A DNA stretch of 64,000 nucleotides from assembly GCF_009193155.1 (NCBI RefSeq), contig NZ_VUKD01000001.1:1302001-1366000 (forward strand), given 5' to 3'. Within the stretch, counting starts at the first letter, position 1, and every line of letters starts with the position of its first letter. Both the position numbers and the translations under genes were made by a program. Shown here piece after piece: positions 48,599-57,068 of this stretch. The notes under the pieces are model-generated. The model was not told where the DNA came from and made no database searches. It saw only the letters and a program-made list of their open reading frames with translations. Source of the stretch: Georgenia subflava (GTDB taxonomy: Bacteria > Actinomycetota > Actinomycetes > Actinomycetales > Actinomycetaceae).

Positions 48599-49744
48599 GT
48601 GCGAGTACCGGGTGTCATCATGCGTGGTGGGACGAGCAAGGCCGTCTTCTTCCACGAGCGCGACCTGCCGGCGGACCCGGCAGAGCGCGACAGGTTCATC
48701 CTCGCCGCGTACGGCTCGCCCGACCCGTACCGCCGGCAGATCGACGGCCTCGGCGGCGCGACGTCGACGACGAGCAAGGTGGCCGTCATCTCCGACGGCC
48801 GCGACCGCGGCGTCGACGTCCTGTACGACTTCGGCCAGGTCTCCATCGACAGCGCGCTCGTCGACCGGCGCGGCAACTGCGGGAACATCTCCTCCGCGGT
48901 CGGGCCGTTCGCCGTCGACGAGGGGCTCGTCGAGGCCACCGACCCGGTGACGATCGTGCGGTTCCTCAACACGAACACCAACAAGGTGATCGTCGCGCAC
49001 GTGCCCACCCGCGACGGCAGGTTCCACCCGGTCGGCGACTTCGAGCTGCCGGGCGTACCCGGTACGGGCGCACGGATCCAGCTGGACTACGTCGAGCCGG
49101 GCGGCTCCGTCACGGGCAAGCTCCTGCCCACGGGCAACGTCCGCGACGAGCTCGAGGTCCCGGGGCTCGGCACCGTCGAGGTCTCGCTGGTGGACGCGGC
49201 CAACCCGCTCGTCTTCGTCCGCTGGGAGGCTCTCGGTCTCACCGGTCAGGAGAACCCCGAGGAGATCGACGCCGACCCCGCTCTCCTCGGCCGCATCGAG
49301 TCGGTGCGCGCGCACGCCGCCGTCCTCAGCGGCATCACCGAGACCCCCGAGGAGGCGACCCACGAGGTCCCCTCGGTCCCCAAGCTGGCGTTCGTCGGGC
49401 CGCCCCAGGACTACCTCCTGAGCAACGGCTCCCCCCAGAGCGGCGAGGGCACCTCCCTGCGTGCCGCGATGATGTCCATGGGCCGGGTCCACCGGTCGTA
49501 CGCCCTGACCGGCGGCATCTGCACCGCCGTCGCGGCGGGCCTGCCCGGTACGCTCGTCAACGAGGTCGCCGGAGAACGTTCGGTGCCCTGTCTCATCGGC
49601 CACCCGGCCGGTGTGCTCGAGCTCTCGGCCGACGTCGCCCGGCAGCCCGACGGCACGTTCTCCGTGCCGAGCGTCGCCGGCTACCGCACCGCCCGCCGGC
49701 TCATGGAAGGGACCGTGCTCGTACCCGACGAGCTGGTCCGCTGA
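48599..49744 (+). CDS. prpF: PrpF-family isomerase (aconitate/methylaconitate type)
   Basis: A 381-residue protein of the PrpF family, diaminopimelate-epimerase fold, which shifts double bonds or isomerises 2-methylaconitate, oxalomesaconate and related tricarboxylates. The conserved lysine is in MRGGTSKAVFF and the conserved cysteine in RGNCGNISSAV; both are implicated in PrpF proton transfer. SPQSGEGTSLRAAMMSMGRVH is a C-terminal family block. GTG 48599 follows AGGAGG by 7 nt. Next to TcuA-type dehydrogenases and a tricarboxylate transporter, an aconitate-isomerase-like role is more likely than propionate metabolism, since no prpB/C/D is present. Confidence 0.9.
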   Translation: MRVPGVIMRGGTSKAVFFHERDLPADPAERDRFILAAYGSPDPYRRQIDGLGGATSTTSKVAVISDGRDRGVDVLYDFGQVSIDSALVDRRGNCGNISSAVGPFAVDEGLVEATDPVTIVRFLNTNTNKVIVAHVPTRDGRFHPVGDFELPGVPGTGARIQLDYVEPGGSVTGKLLPTGNVRDELEVPGLGTVEVSLVDAANPLVFVRWEALGLTGQENPEEIDADPALLGRIESVRAHAAVLSGITETPEEATHEVPSVPKLAFVGPPQDYLLSNGSPQSGEGTSLRAAMMSMGRVHRSYALTGGICTAVAAGLPGTLVNEVAGERSVPCLIGHPAGVLELSADVARQPDGTFSVPSVAGYRTARRLMEGTVLVPDELVR

Positions 49745-49837
49745 CCGTCCCCCACCTCCACCCCTCGACGGCCGGCCCTCCCGGCCACCAAAGTCACCAC
49801 GGGTCGCCGACGGCCCGTGGCGAAGAAGGAGAGACAG

Positions 49838-50965
49838 ATGAAGAAGACCTACACGCGCCGCACCGCCCTTTCCGCGTTCGCAGCGGCCTCCGCCCTCGCG
49901 CTCGCCGCCTGCTCGAACCCGCAGGGCGTCGGCGGCTCCGAGGGGGAGACCGGCGAGGACGTCGCGATGCCGGACCGCGTCAACATGCTCATCCCATACT
50001 CCGAGGGTGGCGGCACGGACACGTGGGCGCGCTTCCTCGCCCCGTACCTCGAGGAGAACGTCGAGGGCAACCCGTCCTTCGTCGCCGAGAACGTCCCGGG
50101 CGGTGAGTCGATCACCGGCTCCAACCAGTTCGTCCAGAACGGCGTCACCGACGGCTCCGAGGTCCTCGTCACCTCCGGGACGACCTACTTCCAGGCGCTG
50201 CTCGGGCGCCCGGAGGTCGAGTTCGACTTCACGAAGCTGCGCCCGCTCATGTTCAACGGCACCGGCGGCGTCATCTACGTGTCCTCGTCGACGGGGATCG
50301 AGAGCGCCGAGGACCTGCAGGACCTCGAGGAGCCGCTCGTCTACGGCGGTATCAGCGCCACGGGCCTGGACCTGTCGCTGCTCCAGGCGTTCGACGTCCT
50401 CGACATCGACATCGACGCCACGTTCGGGTTCGAGGGCCGCGGCCCGGCCCGGCTCGCGCTCGAGCGCGGCGAGATCACCCTCGACTACCAGACGACGTCG
50501 GCCTACCTCACCCAGGTCGAGCCGATGGTCGAGGCCGGCACCGCGGTGCCCCTCATGACCTTCGGTTTCGCCGAGGACGGGGAGATCGTCCGCGACCCGA
50601 ACCTGCCCGAGCTGCCCACCGTGGCCGAGGTCTACGAGCAGATGAACGGCGAGGAGCCCTCGGGCGAGGCCTTCGAGGCCTACCGTGCCTTCCTCATCCC
50701 CGGGTTCGTCTACCAGAAGGGCCTGTGGGCGACCGAGGGCACCCCGGACTCCATCGTGGAGGCCTACTGGGCCGCCGCCGAGGCGCTCGAGGACGACGAG
50801 GAGTTCCAGTCCAGCGCCGAGGACGTGCTCGGTGGGTACCCGCTGTACTCCGGCGAGGTCGCGCAGGACGATCTGCTCGAGGCGTTCGACATCTCGCCCG
50901 AGGTTCGTCAGTACACGCTCGACATGCTCCAGAACGAGTACGACACGACCGTCGAGTCCTCCTGA
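49838..50965 (+). CDS. tctC: Tripartite tricarboxylate transporter substrate-binding lipoprotein
   Basis: A 375-residue extracytoplasmic solute receptor of the TctC (Bug) family. The N-terminus has a lipoprotein signal with lipobox LALAAC (Cys25), so it would be tethered to the outer face of the membrane. The mature part begins with NMLIPYSEGGGTDTWARFLAPYLEE, the classic family start of the first lobe. It binds a carboxylate and delivers it to the TctAB membrane component encoded next. A GAAGGAG site precedes the ATG. A very stable hairpin between it and the transporter gene probably sets receptor excess. Confidence 0.92.
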   Translation: MKKTYTRRTALSAFAAASALALAACSNPQGVGGSEGETGEDVAMPDRVNMLIPYSEGGGTDTWARFLAPYLEENVEGNPSFVAENVPGGESITGSNQFVQNGVTDGSEVLVTSGTTYFQALLGRPEVEFDFTKLRPLMFNGTGGVIYVSSSTGIESAEDLQDLEEPLVYGGISATGLDLSLLQAFDVLDIDIDATFGFEGRGPARLALERGEITLDYQTTSAYLTQVEPMVEAGTAVPLMTFGFAEDGEIVRDPNLPELPTVAEVYEQMNGEEPSGEAFEAYRAFLIPGFVYQKGLWATEGTPDSIVEAYWAAAEALEDDEEFQSSAEDVLGGYPLYSGEVAQDDLLEAFDISPEVRQYTLDMLQNEYDTTVESS

Positions 50966-50975
50966 CGGCCGGAAC

Positions 50976-51007
50976 GTCGCCGGGCCCCGTGGACGGGGCC
51001 CGGCGAC
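50976..51007 (+). terminator. Intra-operon attenuating hairpin between tctC and tctAB
   Basis: GTCGCCGGGCCCCGT and its exact complement form a 15-bp GC-rich stem with almost no loop, 11 nt after the tctC stop and 37 nt before the tctAB start. Such hairpins commonly stabilise the binding-protein message and reduce read-through into transporter genes. Confidence 0.7.
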
Positions 51008-51043
51008 ACCCGTTCCGCCCGAAGCCCTCCGAAAGGTCCACCG

Positions 51044-53035
51044 ATGCTTGAAGCAGCGACCACCGCGCTCGCCGCACTCGTCGATCCCGCCTCCCTGATC
51101 TTCCTCTTCGCCGGCATCCTGGCCGGGCTCGTCATCGGCATCATCCCGGGCCTGGGGGGCACCGGCGCCGTCGCGATCCTCCTGCCGTTCATCTTCGTGC
51201 TGGAGCCGAACCAGGCGCTGGCGCTGATCATCGGCGCCGTGGCGGTGGTGCACACCTCGGACACGATCGCCTCGGTCCTCATCGGCGTCCCAGGCTCGGC
51301 GTCGGCCGCCGTGCTCATGCTCGACGGGCACGAGATGGCCAAGAAGGGCCAGGCCGCCCGGGCGCTGGCGATCGCCTTCATGTCTTCGATGTTCGGCGGT
51401 CTCCTCGGCGCGCTGGGCCTGACCCTGTCGATCCCGCTCGCGCGGCCACTCGTCCTCTCCTTCGGCTCGCCAGAGCTCTTCATGCTCACGGTGCTCGGCA
51501 TCTCGCTGACCGCGCTGCTGTCCAAGGGCAACATGATGAAGGGCCTCATGGCGGGCGCCTTCGGGCTCCTCCTCGGGCAGGTCGGTGGCGCGCCCGCCGC
51601 GCCCGACTACCGGTTCACGTTCGGCTCGCTCTTCCTCACCGAGGGGCTCGGGCTCGTCGCCGTCGCCCTGGGTATCTTCGGCGTCGCGGAGGTCGTCTCC
51701 CTCGTCGCCAAGAAGAGCTCCGTCGCCACCGGCTCCGGCATCGGCGTCGGGTGGGGGAGCGGTGTGCGGGACGTCTTCTCCAACTTCAGCCACGTCCTGC
51801 GCGGTGCGCTCGTCGGCATCTGGGCGGGCGTCCTGCCCGGCCTGGGTGCCACGGCGGGCACGTGGATGGCCTACGGGCAGGCGCGGGCGACGGCCAAGGG
51901 CAAGGACAAGAAGCGCTTCGGCAAGGGCGACCCGCGCGGGATCATCGCGCCCGAGAGTGCGAACAACTCCGTCGAGGCCGGCGACCTCATCCCCACGCTG
52001 CTCTTCGGCATCCCCGGCGGCGCCCCCGCCGCCCTGCTGCTCGGTGCGCTGCTCGTCTTCGGCATCGAGCCCGGTCCGCGGATCATCACCGACCACCTCG
52101 ACACGGTGTACACGATCGTGTGGTCGTTCGCGATCGCCAGCGTCGTCGGTGCGGCGCTGTGCTTCGTCCTGTCCGTGCCGCTGGCGAAGCTCAGCTTCGT
52201 GCGCTTCCCCGTCCTCGCCGCGGGCCTGGTGGTCATCCTTTTCACGGCGGGCTTCCAGGAGAGCAAGGAGATCCAGCTCCTCGTCATCATGCTCGTCCTG
52301 GGCGCCGTGGGCTGGCTGATGAAGATCGCGCACATCCCGCGCGCGCCGTTCCTCATCGGGTTCGTCCTCGCGATCCCGCTGGAGCGGTACTACTACCTCA
52401 CGGCGAACCTGTACACGCTCTCGGAGTGGGTCGTGCGCCCGGCCGTGCTGGTCATGCTCGCGATCCTGCTCTTCCCGGTCGCGACGGCCGTCTACCGCCG
52501 CCTGCGCGCGCGCCGCGACCCCGACGTCCCGCAGCTGCTCCCGGAGGACGACGATGAGGAGGCCGCCGAGGGCGCCGAGGCGCCGTCGATCTGGCGCATC
52601 GTCATCGCGGTGGGGTTCCTCGTCCTGTTCGTCGGTGCGTTCTTCGTCGCCCAGGGCTTCTCCGACCGTGCCCGGCTCGTGCCGGCGCTCGTCACCGCGC
52701 TGGGTGCGGTGCTGGCCGCAGTCGTGCTCATCCTCGAGCTGCGTCGGCGCCGGGCGGCCGATGCCGCCGCCGACGGGTCGGACTGGCGTACCCATCGCCG
52801 GGACGTCCTGGTCTCCTTCGCCTGGCTCACCGGGTTCGTCGTCCTGGTCTACGTGCTCGGCGGGCTGCTCGCCGCGGTCGTCTTCGTCCCGGTCTTCCTG
52901 TGGCGGGTGGCAGAGATGAGGTGGTGGCGCATCGCGATCTACACCGTCGCGGTCGTCGCCGTCCTCCTCGTCCTCCAGGAGTTCGCGGACGTGCGGCTCC
53001 CGATCGGCTACCTCACCCCCGTCGGGCTGCTGTGA
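51044..53035 (+). CDS. Fused TctA-TctB tricarboxylate transporter membrane protein
   Basis: A 663-residue membrane protein. Residues 1-500 are TctA, the large channel component, with GLVIGIIPGLGGTGAVAILLP at the N-terminus, its repeat AGVLPGLGATAGTWMAYG in the middle and GDLIPTLLFGIPGGAPAALLLG. After an acidic linker (about 505-520) residues 525-660 form a TctB-like four-helix domain. In most bacteria TctA and TctB are separate proteins. Here they are one chain, with the usual TctB-before-TctA gene order reversed. It would import a di- or tricarboxylate with the TctC receptor. A convergent terminator follows. Confidence 0.9.
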   Translation: MLEAATTALAALVDPASLIFLFAGILAGLVIGIIPGLGGTGAVAILLPFIFVLEPNQALALIIGAVAVVHTSDTIASVLIGVPGSASAAVLMLDGHEMAKKGQAARALAIAFMSSMFGGLLGALGLTLSIPLARPLVLSFGSPELFMLTVLGISLTALLSKGNMMKGLMAGAFGLLLGQVGGAPAAPDYRFTFGSLFLTEGLGLVAVALGIFGVAEVVSLVAKKSSVATGSGIGVGWGSGVRDVFSNFSHVLRGALVGIWAGVLPGLGATAGTWMAYGQARATAKGKDKKRFGKGDPRGIIAPESANNSVEAGDLIPTLLFGIPGGAPAALLLGALLVFGIEPGPRIITDHLDTVYTIVWSFAIASVVGAALCFVLSVPLAKLSFVRFPVLAAGLVVILFTAGFQESKEIQLLVIMLVLGAVGWLMKIAHIPRAPFLIGFVLAIPLERYYYLTANLYTLSEWVVRPAVLVMLAILLFPVATAVYRRLRARRDPDVPQLLPEDDDEEAAEGAEAPSIWRIVIAVGFLVLFVGAFFVAQGFSDRARLVPALVTALGAVLAAVVLILELRRRRAADAAADGSDWRTHRRDVLVSFAWLTGFVVLVYVLGGLLAAVVFVPVFLWRVAEMRWWRIAIYTVAVVAVLLVLQEFADVRLPIGYLTPVGLL

Positions 53036-53155
53036 CGGACCCGCGCGGCTGAGGCGGACCTCGCGGGCACGCCACACGGGCGCTGCGCTGGTCGGGCCGT
53101 GAGGAGCGCCCCGGCAGGCCCGCGGCGCCACGTGTGCTGCCCCGTGCTCACCCGC

Positions 53156-53188
53156 ACGACGGCTGCCCTCCAGGAGGGCAGCCGTCGT
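53156..53188. terminator. Bidirectional terminator between tctAB and the GntR gene
   Basis: ACGACGGCTGCCCTC and its exact complement form a 15-bp stem with a CAG loop, 10 bp before the end of the GntR gene. It can end both convergent transcripts. Confidence 0.85.
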
Positions 53189-53197
53189 CGTGGCGGG

Positions 53198-53896
53198 TCA
53201 GCTGCCGAGCAGCTCCTTCAGGCGCAGCTCGCGGGCCCGGCGCATGTGCGCCTTGGCCGCGGCCTCGGCGGCGTCGGCGTCGTGGGCGGCGACGGCGGCG
53301 ATGATGTCCTCGTGCTCCGTGAGCACCTCGGCCGCCCGGCCCGGGGTCTGCAGGGTCGTGGCGTTGAGCCGGCGGACCGCGTGCTCGACCTGGAGGAGGA
53401 AACGCCCCAGGTAGGAGTTCGAGGACGCCTCGCGCAGCACCCGGTGGAAGGAGAGGTTCTCGCGGGCGAGGGCAGCCATGTCGCCGCGCTCGGTGTGCTG
53501 CCGCATCCTCTCGTTGATGTCCGTCAGCGCCTTCACGAGCGCCTCCGAGCCGCGGCCGGCGGCCAGGCGCGCGGCGAGCCCCTCGAGGTTCTCCCGGACC
53601 ACGTAGAGCGCGAGGATGTCCTCCAGGGACAGCGGGGCGACGACCGTGCCCTGGTGCGCGGTCTTGACGGCGAGCCCCTCGTCGGAGAGACGGCGCAGCG
53701 CCTCGCGGACCGGGGTGCGGCTCACCTTGAGCGTCTGGGCGATCTCGTCCTCGCGCAGCCACATCGACGGTGCCAGGACGCCGTCGAGGATCGCCTCGCG
53801 CATCGCGTCGGTCACGGCCTCGGTCGTGCGCCCGCGCAGCGTCCCCGGCTCGAGGTACGTACGCAGCGCGGAGATCTCCTGCTCGGCGGTTTCCAT
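53198..53896 (-). CDS. GntR-family (FCD domain) regulator of the carboxylate island
   Basis: A 232-residue regulator of the FadR/FCD branch of the GntR family. The winged helix is in residues 20-90 (LREDEIAQTLKVSRTPVREALRRL, then VVAPLSLEDI). The all-helical FCD effector domain follows, with the metal/carboxylate-binding His residues in FHRVLREASSN, HEDIIAAV and AHMRRAREL. FCD regulators typically bind organic acids. Its best candidate targets are the ATGCAAC/TGCA sites at four promoters of the island. The ATG at 53896 has a TACGGT box 6 nt upstream (leaderless). Confidence 0.93.
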   Translation of the reverse strand: METAEQEISALRTYLEPGTLRGRTTEAVTDAMREAILDGVLAPSMWLREDEIAQTLKVSRTPVREALRRLSDEGLAVKTAHQGTVVAPLSLEDILALYVVRENLEGLAARLAAGRGSEALVKALTDINERMRQHTERGDMAALARENLSFHRVLREASSNSYLGRFLLQVEHAVRRLNATTLQTPGRAAEVLTEHEDIIAAVAAHDADAAEAAAKAHMRRARELRLKELLGS

Positions 53897-53902
53897 GGCC
53901 GC

Positions 53903-53908
53903 ACCGTA
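53903..53908 (-). promoter_or_regulatory. Probable -10 box of a leaderless promoter (GntR gene)
   Basis: TACGGT on the minus strand ends 6 nt before the ATG at 53896. Confidence 0.5.
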
Positions 53909-53946
53909 CGGGATACCGGCCGTCGAGCGGCCGGAGGCCTGCGGGC

Positions 53947-55029
53947 TCATGCCCGCACCCGCTCGACGACTGCGGCGGTCACCGCGGCCGTGCCGCCTTC
54001 CGGCGAGCCGGTCGGCAGGATCGTGATCGCGCCGTCCTCGAGGGCCGAGCCGATGGCGCGCTCGACGAGCTCGGCGCCCTCCCGACGGCCGCTGTGGTCC
54101 AGCAGCATGGCCAGGCTCAGCAGCTGGGAGAGCGGGTTGGCGAGGCCCTTCCCGGCGATGGTCGGGGCGCTGCCGTGGATCGGCTCGAAGTAGGCCGCGT
54201 CCGTGCCAATGTTGCCGGAGCCGCACATGCCGAGCCCGCCCACGGTGCCGGCGCCCAGGTCGCTGAGGATGTCGCCGAGGAAGTTCTCCATGACGACGAC
54301 GTCGAACCGGTCGGGCTCGACGACGAGCGCGTGCGCCGCGGCGTCGGCGTACAGGTGGTCGGCCTCGACGTCCGGGTACTCCGCCGCGACCTCGTCGAAG
54401 ACGCGGCGGAAGAGCGCGAAGCTGCGCAGGACGTTGCTCTTGTCCACACAGGTCACCCGGCGGGCGCCGTCGCGCGGGGCGCCGTCCCGGTGCCGGGCGA
54501 GCTCGAAGGCGTAGCGGACGACCCGTTCGGTGCCGACCCGGGTGATGAGCATCTGGTCGCTCGCCGCGTGCGGCGTCGCGACGCCGTTGCCGCGGGAGAG
54601 ATAGAGGCCCTCGGTGTTCTCCCGGACGATGACGTAGTCGATCTGCCCCGGCGCGTGCCGTGTCGGGCCGGTGACCCCCTGCCGCAGCCGGACCGGGCGC
54701 ACGTTGGCGTAGGTGTCCAGGCCGATCCGCAGCTCGCCGCCGAGCAGGCCGCCCTCCGTGCCGTCCGGGCGGCGCACGTCCGGGAGGCCGACCGGGCCCT
54801 TGAGCACGCCGTCGGCCTCGCGCAGGCGGTCGAGGGCGCCCTCGTGGAGGGGTCGCCCGGTCTCCCGGTAGACGGCGGCACCGCCGGGCTCGTCGTGGAC
54901 GTCGATCTGTGCGCCGGTGGCCTCGGCGACGGCGCCGAGCACCTCCAGGGAGCTGTCCACGAGCTCCGGTCCGATGCCGTCACCACGGATGACCGCGATG
55001 CGAAGGGGGGCGGTCTGCGTCTCTGCCAT
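53947..55029 (-). CDS. Isocitrate/isopropylmalate-type beta-decarboxylating dehydrogenase
   Basis: A 360-residue NAD(P)-dependent dehydrogenase of the isopropylmalate / isocitrate / tartrate dehydrogenase family. IAVIRGDGIGPELV begins the fold, VRENTEGLY is the substrate-loop signature, CVDKSNVLR carries the catalytic lysine, and VMENFLGDILSDLGA holds the metal-binding aspartates. EPIHGSAPTIAGKGLANP is the cofactor-side motif. With no leucine biosynthesis genes nearby, it more probably oxidises a hydroxy-tricarboxylate or tartrate-like acid of this island. The ATG at 55029 is preferred; its -10-like CATACT box overlaps an operator-like ATGCAAC element. Confidence 0.9.
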   Translation of the reverse strand: MAETQTAPLRIAVIRGDGIGPELVDSSLEVLGAVAEATGAQIDVHDEPGGAAVYRETGRPLHEGALDRLREADGVLKGPVGLPDVRRPDGTEGGLLGGELRIGLDTYANVRPVRLRQGVTGPTRHAPGQIDYVIVRENTEGLYLSRGNGVATPHAASDQMLITRVGTERVVRYAFELARHRDGAPRDGARRVTCVDKSNVLRSFALFRRVFDEVAAEYPDVEADHLYADAAAHALVVEPDRFDVVVMENFLGDILSDLGAGTVGGLGMCGSGNIGTDAAYFEPIHGSAPTIAGKGLANPLSQLLSLAMLLDHSGRREGAELVERAIGSALEDGAITILPTGSPEGGTAAVTAAVVERVRA

Positions 55030-55035
55030 ACGGTA

Positions 55036-55078
55036 AGTATGCAACAAGGCTTGTTCTCCACACACGTTGCATGCAAAG
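55036..55078. promoter_or_regulatory. Divergent control region with candidate GntR-type sites
   Basis: The gap between the dehydrogenase (minus) and UspA (plus) genes contains AGTATGCAAC (55036-55045), whose complement forms the dehydrogenase -10 region. It also contains AACAAG-G-CTTGTT (55044-55056) and the 10-bp palindrome TTGCATGCAA (55067-55076). A repressor bound here would block both promoters. Confidence 0.5.
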
Positions 55079-55088
55079 ATTCGTCGAC

Positions 55089-55487
55089 ATGGCAGTCATC
55101 GTGAGTTACATCCCCACGCCCGAGGGCCGCGCTGCCCTGGACTTCGCCCTGCGGACCGCCCGGGAGCGCGGCGACTCGCTGCGCATCGCGGACGGGTCCG
55201 GCGGCCGTCACCGCCTCGAGCACGAGGAGGGCCAGGTGCCGTTCGACCGGGTGGGTGAGCTCGTCGAGCCGACCGGCGTCCCGTACGAGGTGCTCTCCCC
55301 GGCCATGGCCGGGGTCCCCATGGACGAGGTCGTCGAGGCCGCCGTGGACGACCCGACGGCCGACGTCATCGTCATCGGGATCCGCCGCCGCAGCGCCGTC
55401 GGGAAGTTCCTGCTCGGCTCCAGCGCCCAGCGGCTGATCCTCGACGCCGAGTGCCCGGTCACGGTCGTCAAGACCACCGCCCGCTGA
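55089..55487 (+). CDS. Universal stress protein (UspA) domain protein
   Basis: A 132-residue single UspA domain. The C-terminal ATP-binding pattern G-2x-G-9x-G(S/T) is approximated by GIRRRSAVGKFLLGSSAQRLI, followed by CPVTVVKT. The N-terminal VIVSYIPTPEGRAALDFAL is the usual first strand and helix. ATG 55089 is chosen as it starts at the first strand; an ATG at 55071 would add six residues. It is the first gene of the operon leading to the second TcuA-type dehydrogenase. UspA genes are often paired with carboxylate-transport operons, but the role is unclear. Confidence 0.88.
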   Translation: MAVIVSYIPTPEGRAALDFALRTARERGDSLRIADGSGGRHRLEHEEGQVPFDRVGELVEPTGVPYEVLSPAMAGVPMDEVVEAAVDDPTADVIVIGIRRRSAVGKFLLGSSAQRLILDAECPVTVVKTTAR

Positions 55488-55532
55488 CGTATCGGCCCGA
55501 CGGCGGGCCGACCTAGCAAGAGGAGTCACCGC

Positions 55533-57068
55533 ATGAGCATGACCAACGACGTTCACGCCCAGGACGAGGTCGAGGTCGACGTCGTCGTCGTCGGTGCCGG
55601 CAACGCCGCCCTGACGGCGGCCCTGTCCGCCCACGAGGCCGGGGCACGGGTCCTCGTGCTCGAGGCTGCCCCGTATGCGGAGCGCGGGGGCAACAGCCGG
55701 TTCACCGGCGGCATCTTCCGGTGTGCGCACGGCGGGCTGGAGGACCTCCTGCCGCTCGTCGTCGAGGAGTCCGCCAGGTGGTCGGAGTCGGTGACGGTCG
55801 AGCCGTACACCGCCGAGGACTACACAAAGGACCTGCAGTCGGCGACCCAGGGCCGCATCGACCCCGACCTGCAGGACGGGCTCGTGGGCCGCTCCCTCGA
55901 GACCGTCCGGTGGATGGCCGGCAAGGGCGTGCGCTGGGAGCTCACCGTCGGCAAGCTCATCGACCCGGACAAGATCCCGGCCGGGGAGCGGTACGTCCTG
56001 CCCCCGGGCGGGGCGCTGCGGTCGTACGACGAGGGCGTCGGCCTCATGGAGGACCTCTTCGGCGCGGTCGAGCGGGCCGGCATCGAGGTCTGGTACGAGT
56101 CCCCGGTCCTCGACCTCGTCATGGAGGGCACGACCTGCCGGGGCGTCGTCGTGCGCCGGCCGGAGGGCGACGTCGTCGTGCGCGGCGTCGTCGTGCTCGC
56201 GGCCGGCGGGTTCGAGTCGAACCCCGAGATGCGCCAGCGCTGGCTCGGCCCGGGGTGGGACCTGGTGAAGGTCCGGGGCAGCCGGTTCAACATGGGCGCC
56301 GTCCTCGCCGCCACCCTGGCGCGCGGGGCGCAGCCCACCGGCCACTGGGGCGGGTGCCACGCGGTGCCGCTCGACGCCGACGCGCCCCCGGTGGGGGACC
56401 TGCGGCTCACCGACAAGATGAGCCGCTACTCCTACCCCTACGCGATCCTCGTCAACGCCGAGGGCGAGCGGTTCGTGGACGAGGGGTCCGACCACGTGTG
56501 GATGACGTACGCCAAGACCGGGCAGACGATCCGTGCGCAGACCCGGGCCTGGGCGTTCCAGCTCTTCGACCAGAAGACCCTCCACCTCCTCGAGTCCCGG
56601 TACTCGACGGGCACGCCCGTGGTCGCCGACACCCTCGAGGAGCTGGCCGAGCTCGTGGGGGTCGAGCCTCGCGCGCTGCGCCAGACGGTCGAGGACTTCA
56701 ACGCGGCCTGCCCCGACGGCGGGTTCGACGCCTTCCGCAAGGACGGCGTCGCGGCGAACCCGGCCGGTCAGCCCGCCAAGTCGAACTGGGCGCAGCCGAT
56801 CGACGCCCCACCGTTCGTCGCCTACCCGGTCACGTGCGGCATCACGTTCACCTACGGCGGCCTGCGCATCGACGCCGGCGGCCAGGTCGTCGACGTCGCC
56901 GGGCGGCCCATGCCGCGGTTGTTCGCCACCGGGGAGATCACGGGCGGGTTCTTCTACCACAACTACCCGGCGGGCTCGGGCCTCATGCGCGGTGCGATCT
57001 GGGGCCGGACCACCGGCGCGCGTGCGGCGGAGGTGGCCGCGGCCGCACGTGCGGGAGTGCCGGCGTGA
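55533..57068 (+). CDS. Second FAD-dependent TcuA-type dehydrogenase
   Basis: A 511-residue flavoprotein resembling the enzyme at 43606-45078. The FAD-binding start is DVVVVGAGNAALTAALSAHEAG, the substrate-side region GGNSRFTGGIFRCAHGG, and the C-terminal blocks are YPVTCGITFTYGGLRID and HNYPAGSGLMRGAIWGR. AAGAGGAG lies upstream of the ATG. The two paralogues differ clearly, so they probably act on different steps or stereoisomers. It is followed with a 4-nt overlap by a hydroxyacid dehydrogenase gene. Confidence 0.88.
   Translation: MSMTNDVHAQDEVEVDVVVVGAGNAALTAALSAHEAGARVLVLEAAPYAERGGNSRFTGGIFRCAHGGLEDLLPLVVEESARWSESVTVEPYTAEDYTKDLQSATQGRIDPDLQDGLVGRSLETVRWMAGKGVRWELTVGKLIDPDKIPAGERYVLPPGGALRSYDEGVGLMEDLFGAVERAGIEVWYESPVLDLVMEGTTCRGVVVRRPEGDVVVRGVVVLAAGGFESNPEMRQRWLGPGWDLVKVRGSRFNMGAVLAATLARGAQPTGHWGGCHAVPLDADAPPVGDLRLTDKMSRYSYPYAILVNAEGERFVDEGSDHVWMTYAKTGQTIRAQTRAWAFQLFDQKTLHLLESRYSTGTPVVADTLEELAELVGVEPRALRQTVEDFNAACPDGGFDAFRKDGVAANPAGQPAKSNWAQPIDAPPFVAYPVTCGITFTYGGLRIDAGGQVVDVAGRPMPRLFATGEITGGFFYHNYPAGSGLMRGAIWGRTTGARAAEVAAAARAGVPA

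Noticed and set aside
47504-53131. A 1875-residue minus-strand open frame across the TTT genes
   Set aside because: It is a high-GC shadow of real genes on the plus strand. The residue pattern is low-complexity Arg/Asp/Glu/Gly, there is no ribosome site, and LysR, prpF, tctC and tctAB explain the DNA.
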